Origin: Brevundimonas alba | Lineage (GTDB): Bacteria; Pseudomonadota; Alphaproteobacteria; Caulobacterales; Caulobacteraceae | Assembly (NCBI RefSeq): GCF_011927945.1 | Contig: NZ_JAATJM010000001.1 | Location: 443,501-507,500 of the forward strand | DNA: 64,000 nt | Direction: 5' to 3' | Part shown: one piece after another, positions 25,979-33,868 of the stretch | Position numbering within the stretch: position 1 is the stretch's first letter | Layout of the letters: every line of letters begins with the position of its first letter | The notes under the pieces: model-generated | What the model was told of the DNA's origin: nothing | Databases searched by the model: none | The model's input: the letters and a program-made list of their open reading frames with translations, nothing else | Translations under genes and position numbers: made by a program

Positions 25979-26655
25979 GCGCCCTCGCTCTCCCCGGGCA
26001 GGGGCGTCAGACGGTAGCCGAGGCCGCGGACCGTCTCGATCCGGTCGGGGCCGATCTTCTTGCGGAGACGGCCGACGAAGACCTCGATGGTGTTGGAGTC
26101 GCGGTCGAAGTCCTGATCGTAGAGGTGCTCGACCAGTTCTGTCCGGCTGATCACCCGGCCCTGATGCATCATCAGATAGTGCAGCAGGCGGTATTCGAGC
26201 GAGGTCAGGCGCAGGGGCTCGCCGTTGACGCTGGCGCGGGCCGCGCGGGGATCCAGACGCAGGCCGCCGCAGGACAGGGTCGAGGAGGCGATGCCGGCCG
26301 AGCGCCGCAGCAGGGCGCGCAGGCGGGCCAGCAGTTCCTCGGTGTGGAAGGGCTTGGTCAGATAGTCGTCGGCCCCGGCGTCGAAGCCGGAAACCTTGTC
26401 CGACCAGGCGCCGCGCGCCGTCAGGATCAGCACCGGCGTCGTCTTGCCGTCGCGCCGCCAGCGTTCGAGCACCGAAACGCCGTCGATCTTGGGCAGGCCG
26501 AGATCCAGCACGACAACGTCATAGGGCTCGGTATCGCCGAGGAAATGGGCCTCCTCGCCGTCCGCGGCGTGGTCGACAGCGTAGCCGGCGTCGGACAGAG
26601 CGCCTTTCAGCTGGCGCGACAGATCGGCGTCGTCCTCGACTAGCAGCACGCGCAT
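25975..26655 (-). CDS. OmpR-family response regulator (PepSY-linked)
   Basis: A 226-residue regulator with a receiver (1-118; Asp8-Asp9, phospho-acceptor Asp51 in VVLDLGLPKIDG, Lys in YLTKPFHTEE) and an OmpR-type winged helix (about 125-220, LTSLEYRLLHYLMMHQGR ... NTIEVFVGRLRKKIG). It begins directly after the PepSY gene stop. The two 11-bp-spaced direct repeats in the divergent promoter region (26992-27008, 27134-27150) are the right form for its binding sites, so autoregulation is likely. That is inference. Confidence 0.93.
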   Translation of the reverse strand: MRVLLVEDDADLSRQLKGALSDAGYAVDHAADGEEAHFLGDTEPYDVVVLDLGLPKIDGVSVLERWRRDGKTTPVLILTARGAWSDKVSGFDAGADDYLTKPFHTEELLARLRALLRRSAGIASSTLSCGGLRLDPRAARASVNGEPLRLTSLEYRLLHYLMMHQGRVISRTELVEHLYDQDFDRDSNTIEVFVGRLRKKIGPDRIETVRGLGYRLTPLPGESEGA

Positions 26656-26967
26656 TCAGCGTTCTCCGATTACGCGGCCGCTCTGGCCGTCGACCATGAT
26701 GTCGGCGACGCGGCCGCCGGGATATTCCCAACGCACCACGATCATGTCGCCGCGATTGCTGGCGCCGAGGAAGCGACCGGGGCGGCCGGCCGACGCGCGC
26801 TGGACGGCGGCGCCGACGCTGACGCGCGGGCGTTCGTCCGACTGTTCGCGGCGCGGACGTTCGCCGTCACGGTCGCGTCCGCCGCGCTCGCCACGATCCT
26901 GCGCCGCGGCGGAAAGCGGCGCGGCGGCGATCAGGGCGGCAAGGATGTAAACAGGCATCCGGGTCAT
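26656..26967 (-). CDS. Small exported PepSY-like protein
   Basis: A 103-residue protein with a signal peptide (MTRMPVYILAALIAAAPLSAAAQ), a highly charged Arg/Asp/Glu linker (about 24-50), and a C-terminal PepSY-like fold (ASNRGDMIVVRWEYPGGRVADIMVDGQSGRVI). Small PepSY proteins in front of a two-component pair are thought to modulate the sensor kinase. The ATG at 26967 lies 24 bp from a CTGAAC direct repeat. It is the first gene of a three-gene operon and its stop touches the regulator ATG. Confidence 0.8.
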   Translation of the reverse strand: MTRMPVYILAALIAAAPLSAAAQDRGERGGRDRDGERPRREQSDERPRVSVGAAVQRASAGRPGRFLGASNRGDMIVVRWEYPGGRVADIMVDGQSGRVIGER

Positions 26968-26991
26968 GTGGGACGGTCTAGGCCCAAGGCT

Positions 26992-27008
26992 CTGAACGAC
27001 GGCTGAAC
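26992..27008. promoter_or_regulatory. CTGAAC-N5-CTGAAC direct repeat, putative response-regulator box
   Basis: CTGAAC occurs at 26992-26997 and again at 27003-27008, a period of 11 bp, one helical turn. OmpR-family dimers bind such tandem half-sites. It sits about 25-40 bp upstream of the PepSY-regulator-kinase operon. The second site (27134-27150) has the reverse-complement half-site facing the divergent gene. Confidence 0.65.
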
Positions 27009-27133
27009 GGCGCGTGTAGACATATTTCACCGCTCCCCGACCGTTACCGCCGATCCATACGCGCGTCCTCGCGTGAGGGCGAGACAGCCCGTGGACGCTT
27101 TGTAATCGACATGAACGCTACCTGACACAAGCC

Positions 27134-27150
27134 GTTCAGATCGGGCTCAG
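27134..27150. promoter_or_regulatory. GTTCAG-N5-GCTCAG direct repeat, second putative response-regulator box
   Basis: GTTCAG (27134-27139) and GCTCAG (27145-27150) lie 11 bp apart and are the inverse of the CTGAAC sites at 26992-27008. The site is about 70 bp upstream of the ATG at 27218, where an OmpR-type activator would be expected. The half-site and period shared by both divergent promoters suggest one regulator, most simply the one at 25975-26655. Confidence 0.62.
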
Positions 27151-27217
27151 ATCGAAAGTGCTTTTCTCCGTGTCAACGCAGCCAGTTCGGCAAGCGTGAA
27201 CGCGAAGGATAAGACCG

Positions 27218-27613
27218 ATGATGAAGAAAGCCCTCATCCCCCTGCTGGCCATCGCCGCGGCGTCGGTCGCGGTTCCGGCAGCGGCCCAAAACTATGACCG
27301 TCACGACCGTGGCGACCGCTACGAACAAAACCGTGGCGACCGCTACGAGCAGAACTACGGCAACTGGCAGTCGATCAGCCAGCGCAAGTACCAGCTCGAT
27401 CGCCGGATCGACAACGGCCTGCGCAACGGCGCCCTGAGCCGCCGCGAGGCGACCCGGCTGAAGTCGGAGCTCAACACGCTGGTCCGTCTGGAGCGCAGCT
27501 ACATGCGCGGCGGTCTGACCCGCGCCGAGCGCAGCGACCTTGATCGTCGCTACGACCGTCTGGCCGTGCAGGTCCGCGCCGAACGTCGCGACCGCGACAA
27601 CCGCCGCTACTAA
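27218..27613 (+). CDS. Small exported basic protein, 131 aa
   Basis: The protein starts MMKKALIPLLAIAAASVAV with a signal peptide cut after VPAAAQ (about residue 24). The mature part begins with short tandem repeats (DRGDRYEQN twice, with DRHDRG before them), then an Arg/Leu-rich helical domain (YQLDRRIDNGLRNGALSRRE ... LERSYMRGGL ... RYDRLAVQVRAERRDRDNRR). No named family is certain; it resembles small periplasmic proteins of Caulobacterales. AAGGATAAGACCG precedes the ATG. It is divergent from the PepSY two-component operon, with a matching direct repeat in its promoter, and is followed by a strong terminator. It is a likely target of that system. Confidence 0.8.
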   Translation: MMKKALIPLLAIAAASVAVPAAAQNYDRHDRGDRYEQNRGDRYEQNYGNWQSISQRKYQLDRRIDNGLRNGALSRREATRLKSELNTLVRLERSYMRGGLTRAERSDLDRRYDRLAVQVRAERRDRDNRRY

Positions 27614-27643
27614 GGCCTGACCTTTCCTCCCCGGGAGGTCCGA

Positions 27644-27673
27644 GGGGCGCCGTCCGAAAGGGCGGCGCCCTTT
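27644..27673 (+). terminator. Rho-independent terminator after the small exported protein gene
   Basis: GGGCGCCG (27645-27652) pairs with CGGCGCCC (27663-27670), extended inward by a G-T and two C-G pairs to close a GAAA tetraloop, and is followed by TTT. It ends transcription of the gene stopping at 27613. Because the convergent gene stops at 27675, the hairpin may serve both directions. Confidence 0.8.
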
Positions 27674-27674
27674 C

Positions 27675-28490
27675 CTATGGCGTGAGGCGCAGACGGCTTT
27701 CGATGACGGTGACCGCCTGCCCGCGCAGCAGGACGCGGTCGCCGCGGACCTCGGTCTGGATATCGCCGCCGCGGCCGGGGAAGACCTGGCGGAAGGTCAC
27801 TTCGGGCCGACCGAGCTTGTCGGCATAGAGCGGGCCCAGGATGCAGTGGGCCGAGCCGGTGGCCGGATCCTCTTCTATGCCGCAGCCGGGGGCGAAGAAA
27901 CGGTCGACCACGTCGACATCGTCTCCGTGGCCGGCGAGGGCGCAGACGATCACCTGGCCCGATTCACCCGCCTCACCCTGCAGGCCGGCGATGCCAGCAG
28001 TGTCGGGACTGACGGATCGGACCGCGTCGGCGTCCGTCAGGACCGCGACCAGATAGCGGCCGGCCCAGACCTCGACCGGCTCTACGCCGAGCGCTTCGGC
28101 AAGTCCGGCGAGCGAGCCGGTGCGGCGCGGCGGATCGGCCGGGAAATCCATCTCATAGCCCTCGCCGACCCGGCTCACGATCAGCGGCCCGGACCGGGTG
28201 TCGAAGGTCAGGGCGGCGGCGTCGGCGCCGAGCTCGGCGATCAGGACGTGCGCCGAGCCCAACGTGGCGTGACCGCAGAGATCGACCTCGCGTCCCGGAG
28301 TGAACCAGCGCAGGCCGAAGCGGGCCGGATCGTCGGTGCGCAGCAGGAAGGCGGTCTCGGCCTGATTGTTCTCCTTCGCCAGCGCCTGCATCCAGTCATC
28401 GGAGGGCCACTGGTCGAACGGCTCGACCACGCAGGCGGGGTTGCCGCGGAAGGGGGCGGCGGCGAAGGCGTCTACGGTCCACTGGCGCAT
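27675..28490 (-). CDS. PhzF-family isomerase
   Basis: A 271-residue protein of the PhzF/diaminopimelate-epimerase fold. The N-terminal half has the catalytic glutamate region (Glu45 in [12 protein letters not shown]), the [20 protein letters not shown] signature, and a C-terminal half with [20 protein letters not shown]. PhzF itself isomerises a phenazine precursor, but no phenazine genes are here, so this is one of the many family members with unknown substrate. It is monocistronic and divergent from the GNAT gene, with 45 bp between starts. Confidence 0.9.
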   Translation of the reverse strand: MRQWTVDAFAAAPFRGNPACVVEPFDQWPSDDWMQALAKENNQAETAFLLRTDDPARFGLRWFTPGREVDLCGHATLGSAHVLIAELGADAAALTFDTRSGPLIVSRVGEGYEMDFPADPPRRTGSLAGLAEALGVEPVEVWAGRYLVAVLTDADAVRSVSPDTAGIAGLQGEAGESGQVIVCALAGHGDDVDVVDRFFAPGCGIEEDPATGSAHCILGPLYADKLGRPEVTFRQVFPGRGGDIQTEVRGDRVLLRGQAVTVIESRLRLTP

Positions 28491-28535
28491 GGGCAGGCTG
28501 TTACGCTACCGCTGCGTTCCGGAAAAGATGAGCCG

Positions 28536-28970
28536 ATGACCGACCTGCGCACCGAACTGACCCACGACGAACTGCGCACCGCCTGGCGGTGGATCGCGGA
28601 CGAGAGCTACTGGGGCAAGGCGATCCCGTGGGCGGTGTTCGAGCGCGCCTGCCGGGGTTCGATCTGCTTCGGTCTGTTCGAGGGCGAGCGGCTGGCCGCC
28701 TTCGGGCGGGTAGTCACCGACGGCGCGACCTTCGCCTGGCTGTGCGACGTGTTCGTCGATGCGGAGAGCCGGGGCTGCGGTCTCGGCAAGTCGCTGATGG
28801 AAGGGATCATGGCGCATCCGGAGGTGCAGGATCTGCGGCGCTGGGGGCTGGCGACGGCCGACGCGCACGGTCTGTACGCGCAATACGGCTTCGAGCCGGC
28901 CGATCCTCTGCGTCACATGGAGAAGGTGGACCGTGACATCTATCCGCGGCTGTCCGGCTCGATCACCTGA
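28536..28970 (+). CDS. GNAT-family N-acetyltransferase
   Basis: A 144-residue acetyltransferase. The acetyl-CoA pyrophosphate loop is seen as SRGCGLGKSLMEGIM (about 85-99), preceded by the beta-strand WLCDVFVDAE and followed by LATADAHGLYAQYGFEP, which is the typical C-terminal strand-helix. The start at ATG 28536 begins MTDLRTELTHDELRTAW. The acceptor is unknown. Its last 31 bp overlap the convergent nucleotidyltransferase gene. Confidence 0.88.
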   Translation: MTDLRTELTHDELRTAWRWIADESYWGKAIPWAVFERACRGSICFGLFEGERLAAFGRVVTDGATFAWLCDVFVDAESRGCGLGKSLMEGIMAHPEVQDLRRWGLATADAHGLYAQYGFEPADPLRHMEKVDRDIYPRLSGSIT

Positions 28971-29524
28971 AGTTCGGGCCAGCGAGCCGTGGCGTTGGCG
29001 ACGACGCGGGCCCAGCCGTTGGCCAGTCCACGTCGGGGATTGGGTCTCAGCACCATGCCGAACACATCGTCGAGGCCGAAGGGGGCCGCGACGCTGATCG
29101 AGTCGTCATCCTCGAGGCGCACGCCAACGGCGAAGGCAGGCGCGACGAAGCGGGCCAGGGCCTCGTCCGTGCCGCTCAGGGCCTCGTAGGGCTCGCCGAA
29201 CTTGCCCTCGAACCAGAGGTGGACGCGGGCCTGGTTGCGGACCTCGACCATGTCGCGGAAAGGCGGTTCGAAGGCGGCCGCCACGCGCTTGATGACGACG
29301 TCCTCGGCGTCCCACGAGGTGTCGGGATCGAAATAGCCGAGGTCGTAATCGCGGATGCCGTAGCCGGTGGGGCGGCCCGTGACGGCGTTCCAGACGTTCT
29401 GGTAGACGGCGCCGGAGAAGACTCGCCAATCGTTGAGGCCGAGCCCGCGCACCGTGGTCAGGACGTGCATGAGGCCGGGATCGGTGCGGACGATGCCGGC
29501 GAGGCGGGTCTCCAGATCGCTCAT
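28940..29524 (-). CDS. Nucleotidyltransferase family protein (COG3575-type)
   Basis: A 194-residue protein of the family often annotated as nucleotidyltransferase (DUF925). Visible marks are the N-terminal helical region, GAVYQNVWNAVTGRPTGYGI, the acidic RDYDLGYFDPDTSWDAED with paired Asp residues expected to bind metal, RNQARVHLWF, and the C-terminal RPNPRRGL. The substrate is unknown. The stop of thiD overlaps its ATG region (ATGA at 29521-29524), so it follows from or is coupled to the thiD frame in the opposite order: it is upstream of nothing but downstream of thiD in transcription. Confidence 0.8.
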   Translation of the reverse strand: MSDLETRLAGIVRTDPGLMHVLTTVRGLGLNDWRVFSGAVYQNVWNAVTGRPTGYGIRDYDLGYFDPDTSWDAEDVVIKRVAAAFEPPFRDMVEVRNQARVHLWFEGKFGEPYEALSGTDEALARFVAPAFAVGVRLEDDDSISVAAPFGLDDVFGMVLRPNPRRGLANGWARVVANATARWPELQVIEPDSRG

Positions 29525-30324
29525 CGGGCGTCCCTCAATGGCCAGCCGTGGTCGAGGGGACCGTGTCCCTGCCCCAGTCCCGGCGCGCGGCGGATGGCCT
29601 CGGCGACATAGGCCCAGGCCTCGGCGACGGCGACGTCCAGCGGCAGCCCCTTCGCCAGCCCGGCGGCGCAGGCGCTGGCGAGGGTGCAGCCGGTCCCGTG
29701 GGTGTGCCGGGTGTCGACCCGCGGCCCTTCGAGCAGGGTCTCGCCGGTCGGGGTGAGCAGCAGATCGATCACCGTCTCGCCGGGGACGTGGCCGCCCTTC
29801 ATCAGCACGGCCCGGGCGCCGAGGGCCAGCAGCGCCTCGCCGGCGCGGCGCTGGCCGTCGAGATCGGCGACGGGAACACCGGTCAGTGCTTCCGCCTCCG
29901 GCGCGTTCGGAGTCAGCAGGGCGGCGCGGGGGACCATCAGCGTCCGCACCGCGGCCACGGCCTCGTCCGGCAACAGGGGCTGGCCGCCCTTGGCGATCAT
30001 CACAGGGTCGACCACGGCGGGGGCGTCTGAGGAGGCAAGGATGGCGGCGACGCGCTCGACCACCTCGGTGGAGCCGAGCATGCCGGTCTTGATGGCGTCG
30101 GCGCCGATGTCGTCCAGCACCGCCCGGGCCTGCGCCTCGATCAGGTCGAGCGGCAGGGGGTGGACGCCGTGAACGCCGAGCGTGTTCTGGACGGTGATGG
30201 CGGTGATGGCCGTGGCGGCGTATCCGCCCATGGCGGTCACGGCCTTGATGTCGGCCTGTATGCCGGCCCCGCCTCCGGAATCGGAGCCGGCGATGATCAG
30301 GACGCGTCCGGTGGGCGAGGTCAT
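29521..30324 (-). CDS. thiD: Hydroxymethylpyrimidine/phosphomethylpyrimidine kinase
   Basis: ThiD phosphorylates 4-amino-5-hydroxymethyl-2-methylpyrimidine twice to give HMP-PP for thiamine synthesis. The 267-residue protein has the ribokinase-like motifs: N-terminal IAGSDSGGGAGIQADIKAV, TGMLGS, VDPVMIAKGG, LTPNAPEAEALTG, and the anion hole HTHGTGCTLASA with its catalytic Asp-like region. The ATG at 30324 is chosen because it begins the conserved strand (VLIIAGSDSGG). Longer in-frame versions only run back through the DUF486 gene. The downstream nucleotidyltransferase start overlaps its stop. No other thi genes are present. Confidence 0.94.
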   Translation of the reverse strand: MTSPTGRVLIIAGSDSGGGAGIQADIKAVTAMGGYAATAITAITVQNTLGVHGVHPLPLDLIEAQARAVLDDIGADAIKTGMLGSTEVVERVAAILASSDAPAVVDPVMIAKGGQPLLPDEAVAAVRTLMVPRAALLTPNAPEAEALTGVPVADLDGQRRAGEALLALGARAVLMKGGHVPGETVIDLLLTPTGETLLEGPRVDTRHTHGTGCTLASACAAGLAKGLPLDVAVAEAWAYVAEAIRRAPGLGQGHGPLDHGWPLRDAR

Positions 30325-30367
30325 GGGCACGGGATGGCGAATCCGCATCGACTCGGCAAGGGCGGTT

Positions 30368-30730
30368 TCACCCCGCCAGCGGCCCGCGGAAGATGAACCA
30401 GGCGCCGAGGGCGATGAAGGCGAAGCCGACGGCATGGTTCAGGGTCAGCTTCTCGCCGAGATAGAGGACCGAGAAGGCGGCGAAGACGACGAGGGTGATG
30501 ACCTCCTGCATCGTCTTCAGCTCGGCCGCCGAATAGACCTGATGGCCGATGCGGTTGGCCGGGACCGCCAGCCAGTATTCGAAGAAGGCGATCGACCAGC
30601 TGACCATGACCACGATGGCGAGGGGCTTCGATCCGAACTTGAGGTGGCCGTACCAGGCGAAGGTCATGAAGACGTTCGACAGCGCCAGCATCAAGATCGG
30701 CGCGATGTAGGGGCCGGTCAGGGCGTTCAT
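30368..30730 (-). CDS. DUF486 small membrane protein
   Basis: A 120-residue protein with four membrane helices, beginning MNALTGPYIAPILMLALSNVF, with the conserved TFAWYGHLKF and AFFEYWLAVPANRIG segments of DUF486. The fold resembles half of an EmrE/DMT transporter, and the function is unknown. The ATG overlaps the folP stop (ATGA), so it is translationally coupled to folP. Confidence 0.9.
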   Translation of the reverse strand: MNALTGPYIAPILMLALSNVFMTFAWYGHLKFGSKPLAIVVMVSWSIAFFEYWLAVPANRIGHQVYSAAELKTMQEVITLVVFAAFSVLYLGEKLTLNHAVGFAFIALGAWFIFRGPLAG

Positions 30731-31545
30731 CGGCCCGAGCCCTCCGCGATGACAGCGGCCTGCACGGCGAGCGCCTGGACCGTTTCGCGGACGTCGTGGA
30801 CGCGGATGACGGCGGCGCCTTTGCGGGCGGCCTCCAGCGCGAGGGCGAGGGAGCCGCCGAGGCGGTCGGCGGTATCCGTGGCGGTCGGGTCGACGGTCTG
30901 GATGGTGCGCTTGCGGCTGGCTCCGTAGAGCACGGGGAAGCCGGAGGCTGTCAGGCGCTCGAGGTGGGCGGTCAGGGCGAGGTTGTGGGCGGCGGTCTTG
31001 CCGAAGCCGAGGCCGGGATCGAGCCAGATGCGCTCACGGACGATGCCTGCTGCTATGGCGGCTTCAGCGCGGGCGAGGAGCCAGTCGACGACCTCGGCGA
31101 CCACGTCGTCGTAGTGGGGCGCGGCCTGCATGGTGCGGGGCTCGCCCTTCATGTGCATCAGGACGACGTCGCATCCGAGTTCGGCGGCGGTCGTAAGGCT
31201 GTCGGGGGCGAAGCCGAGGGCGGTCACGTCGTTCCACATCGTGGCGCCGGCGGCGACGGCGGCGCGGGCGACGGCTGGCTTCATGGTGTCGATGCTGATC
31301 GGGCCGGGCCAGCGGGCGCGCAGGCCTTCGATCACGGGCGCGGTACGGGCGATCTCGTCCGCTTCGGAGACGGGATCGGCGCCGGGGCGCGTGCTCTCGC
31401 CGCCGATATCGAGGAGGTCGGCGCCCTGTTCGATCAGCTTCAGGCCATGGGCGACGGCGGCCTCGACGGACGACAGGCGGCCGCCGTCGGAGAAGCTGTC
31501 CGGCGTGACGTTGACGATGCCCATGACTTGGGCGCGGGCCGTCAT
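30727..31545 (-). CDS. folP: Dihydropteroate synthase
   Basis: FolP condenses p-aminobenzoate with 6-hydroxymethyl-dihydropterin pyrophosphate in folate synthesis and is the sulfonamide target. The 272-residue TIM-barrel protein shows MGIVNVTPDSFSDGG, DIGGESTRPGA, the loop WPGPISIDTMKP, MWNDVTAL, WLDPGLGFGKT and LYGASRKRTI. The ATG at 31545 overlaps the stop of the winged-helix regulator gene. A longer in-frame ORF upstream passes through that gene and the next in another frame and is not real. Classical folP neighbours such as glmM are absent. Confidence 0.95.
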   Translation of the reverse strand: MTARAQVMGIVNVTPDSFSDGGRLSSVEAAVAHGLKLIEQGADLLDIGGESTRPGADPVSEADEIARTAPVIEGLRARWPGPISIDTMKPAVARAAVAAGATMWNDVTALGFAPDSLTTAAELGCDVVLMHMKGEPRTMQAAPHYDDVVAEVVDWLLARAEAAIAAGIVRERIWLDPGLGFGKTAAHNLALTAHLERLTASGFPVLYGASRKRTIQTVDPTATDTADRLGGSLALALEAARKGAAVIRVHDVRETVQALAVQAAVIAEGSGR

Positions 31546-31844
31546 TCCCTGCCCCCGATCAGGGCGCCGATGGTCTCGAGGTAGGCGGCGAAGGCGCGGC
31601 GGCCGTCCTGGGTGATGGCGACACGGGTCAAGGGCTTGTTGGCGACGAAGCTCTTGGAGATGGCGACATAGCCCGCCTCCTCCAGCTTCTTGAGATGGAC
31701 GGAGAGGTTGCCCTGCGTCGCCTCGAGCACGGTCTTGAGCTCGGTGAAGTCGGCGGCGTCGACATCGGCCAGATAGACCATGATCCCCAGCCGCATGCGG
31801 CCGTGGATGACCTCGTCGATCCGTCCGAGATCGGCCAGTCCCAT
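31542..31844 (-). CDS. Winged-helix transcriptional regulator (PF13601 type)
   Basis: A 100-residue DNA-binding protein. The whole chain is one winged-helix domain: FTELKTVLEATQGNLSVHLK is the helix-turn-helix, and KLEEAGYVAISKSFVANKP the wing. The family is the MarR/ArsR-like winged helix PF13601. It has no metal-binding cysteines. It follows a membrane protein and an acyltransferase in the same direction, so it may autoregulate that group. The GTTTG/CAAAC palindrome upstream of the acyltransferase is a candidate operator (inference). Confidence 0.85.
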   Translation of the reverse strand: MGLADLGRIDEVIHGRMRLGIMVYLADVDAADFTELKTVLEATQGNLSVHLKKLEEAGYVAISKSFVANKPLTRVAITQDGRRAFAAYLETIGALIGGRE

Positions 31845-31847
31845 GGC

Positions 31848-32492
31848 TCAGGCCGCCGCCTTCGATCCGGTGCGGGCTTCGCGGAACATGACCCAGCCCG
31901 GCAAGGCGAAGATGGCGAACAGGGCGACGGTGCAGACGCCGAGATACCAGACGGGCTGACGCACCAGCAGGCCGAGCGCCACGGCGGTGACCCAGCCGCC
32001 GAGGGCGGTGGCCAGCATCCAGCCCTTCTTCTTCAGGGTCCACGCCATGTACCAGGCGGCGGCCTGGAGGGCGAAGACGATGGCGGCGTAGTAGAGCCAG
32101 ATGGCGAAGTCGTTGTCGCGGACCGCGCCGACGCCGAAGACGATGATGACGGCGGTGTTGGCCATGCCGGTGGCGCTGAAGGCGGCGTTGAGGGAGCGGC
32201 TGGCGAGGGGGCCCCGGGCCGCGCCCGACTTGCGGTCCTTGAGGATCGCCCAGGTCAGGACCGCCAGGAAGCTGACGGTGATCATGACGACGAAGGCCAG
32301 ATTGGCGAGGTCGGGCCAGCGGATCAGGCCGATCACCTGTCCGACGTGGAACAGGCACTGCAGGCCGTACAGCAGGCCGCCGGCGAGATAGCAGATCGCC
32401 AGCGTCAGGGAGGGTCGTCCGCCGCCCTCGACGATCGAGCGCATGAAGGCGAGGTCGTCTTCGGCGGAGTGCATTTTCGGCTTGGCGGGCAT
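31848..32492 (-). CDS. Hypothetical multi-pass membrane protein
   Basis: A 214-residue protein with five to six membrane helices: a soluble N-terminus MPAKPKMHSAEDDLAFMRSI, then helices near 33-55, 65-85, 105-125, 132-150, 160-180 and 185-205. No family is recognised. The ATG at 32492 is preferred to longer in-frame starts that lack a ribosome-binding site. The stop lies three bases before the winged-helix gene, implying one transcript and perhaps a regulator/membrane sensor pair, as is common for PF13601 regulators. Confidence 0.7.
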   Translation of the reverse strand: MPAKPKMHSAEDDLAFMRSIVEGGGRPSLTLAICYLAGGLLYGLQCLFHVGQVIGLIRWPDLANLAFVVMITVSFLAVLTWAILKDRKSGAARGPLASRSLNAAFSATGMANTAVIIVFGVGAVRDNDFAIWLYYAAIVFALQAAAWYMAWTLKKKGWMLATALGGWVTAVALGLLVRQPVWYLGVCTVALFAIFALPGWVMFREARTGSKAAA

Positions 32493-32553
32493 CAGCGATT
32501 CTCCGGAACCGGCTCGTCCCGATTGGGTGGACGAGCCGGTCGGGGTTGGCAAG

Positions 32554-33774
32554 CTATTCGGCGGGGGCGAGGACGGGCTGGCGTGAGCGGCGCCACGGGA
32601 TGCGGCGACCGTTGAGGAAGCGGCCGAGGAAGGTGTGCCGGACCAGCAGCTCGTAGCTGATCAGGGCGACGGCCATGACGCCGACGACGATGCCGCCCAG
32701 CTTGCCCCACCACGGCAGCGGCGCGTCCAGCATCAGGACCTGACCGACCAGAACCAGCGGCAGGTGGACGATGTAGACCCAGTAGGAGGCGTCGGCGAGG
32801 TAGCGGCGCACGGCGCTGTGGCCTGACAGGAAGCGCAGAGACAGGGCGGTTACGGCGAAGGTCGAGGTGAAGACGGCGACGGCATAGACGCAGGCGGTGG
32901 CGATCTTGAGCGAGGGATCGGTCACCGGGTCCAGCGACAGGCCCGGACCGCCGGCGAGGGCAAGGGCGCCGGCGCCCGTGCCGAGGGCCATGACGGTGAA
33001 AACGAGCCACAGGCGCTCGATCCGGACCAGCAGGTCGCGGCGGCGGTCCAGCATCAGGCCGAGGGCGAAGGACGAGCCGAAGGCGACGACCGAGGCGGGG
33101 TTGGGCACGAAACCCTTGTCGGGCGTGGGGATGCCGAAGAAGGCGATCCAGTCGGGCGTGGCCCACAGGGCGACGGCCAGCGGCGCGGCCAGGACGATGG
33201 GGGTCCATGGTCCGATCAGGACGCCGGTCAGGCGGTCGAACAGGCGTCCCACTGCGCCATTGCGGTCGAGGGCGGCGACCGGCGCGCGGAGCAGCAGGAA
33301 GGCGGCGTAGAACAGCAGCAGCACCCAGAGGAACCAGAGGTGCAGCAGGGGGAAGGTCTCGAGCGTCAGCGGCGGGGGCGGCGGCCCGTCGGTCGGGATG
33401 GCGCCGCCGTTGTCGATCGCGGCCTTCCAGACGATGACGGCGATGAAGGCCGGGAAGACGACCCACCAGAGGCCGAACAGCGGATTGGCGATCCGCATCA
33501 GCCGGTCCTTGATGAAGCCCCAGGTTCCGCGCCGCCCCAGCAGCATGTGGGCGAACAGGCCGGCGATCAGGAAGAAGGCGGTCATGCGGAACAGGTGGAT
33601 GGCGAAGAACAGCACCGAGGCGACCGGCGAGGTCTGGTCGTCCGGGAAGAGCCAGATCGGCGTCGGCAGATAGCTCAGCGAGGCGTGCAGGACGACGCCG
33701 AGCAGGAGGGCGCCGCCGCGCAGGGCGTCGAGGCCGTGCAGGCGGTCGGGTCGATGGATTTCAGATGACGACAT
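32554..33774 (-). CDS. Acyltransferase-3 family membrane protein (OpgC/MdoC-like)
   Basis: A 406-residue integral membrane acyltransferase with about ten helices. The N-terminal signature HGLDALRGGALLLGVVLHAS contains the conserved RG and His of the AT3 fold, followed by FFLIAGLFAHMLLGRRG. The family adds acetyl or succinyl groups to glucans, peptidoglycan or lipid-linked sugars. OpgC-like use is only a guess. It leads an operon with the membrane protein and winged-helix regulator. The 655-bp region upstream carries a palindrome and the dispersed repeat copy A. Confidence 0.88.
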   Translation of the reverse strand: MSSSEIHRPDRLHGLDALRGGALLLGVVLHASLSYLPTPIWLFPDDQTSPVASVLFFAIHLFRMTAFFLIAGLFAHMLLGRRGTWGFIKDRLMRIANPLFGLWWVVFPAFIAVIVWKAAIDNGGAIPTDGPPPPPLTLETFPLLHLWFLWVLLLFYAAFLLLRAPVAALDRNGAVGRLFDRLTGVLIGPWTPIVLAAPLAVALWATPDWIAFFGIPTPDKGFVPNPASVVAFGSSFALGLMLDRRRDLLVRIERLWLVFTVMALGTGAGALALAGGPGLSLDPVTDPSLKIATACVYAVAVFTSTFAVTALSLRFLSGHSAVRRYLADASYWVYIVHLPLVLVGQVLMLDAPLPWWGKLGGIVVGVMAVALISYELLVRHTFLGRFLNGRRIPWRRSRQPVLAPAE

Positions 33775-33815
33775 CGCGCCCTCCCCTTGGTGATGAGGTG
33801 GTTTACGTCAGACTT

Positions 33816-33830
33816 GTTTGAAATGCAAAC
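33816..33830. promoter_or_regulatory. GTTTG-N5-CAAAC palindrome upstream of the acyltransferase gene
   Basis: GTTTGAAATGCAAAC is a perfect 5+5 inverted repeat about 45 bp upstream of the acyltransferase ATG, inside an AT-richer segment than its surroundings (ACTTGTTTG and CAAACTTGTT). Such a site suits a dimeric winged-helix repressor. The PF13601 regulator two genes downstream is the natural candidate. Confidence 0.5.
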
Positions 33831-33868
33831 TTGTTCGTTCGCGCTTGGCTCCGATTGAAGAGCGGGAG

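Noticed and set aside
30727..32358. A 543-codon version of folP
   Set aside because: Only the last 272 residues are dihydropteroate synthase; the rest reads through the winged-helix and membrane genes in a different frame.
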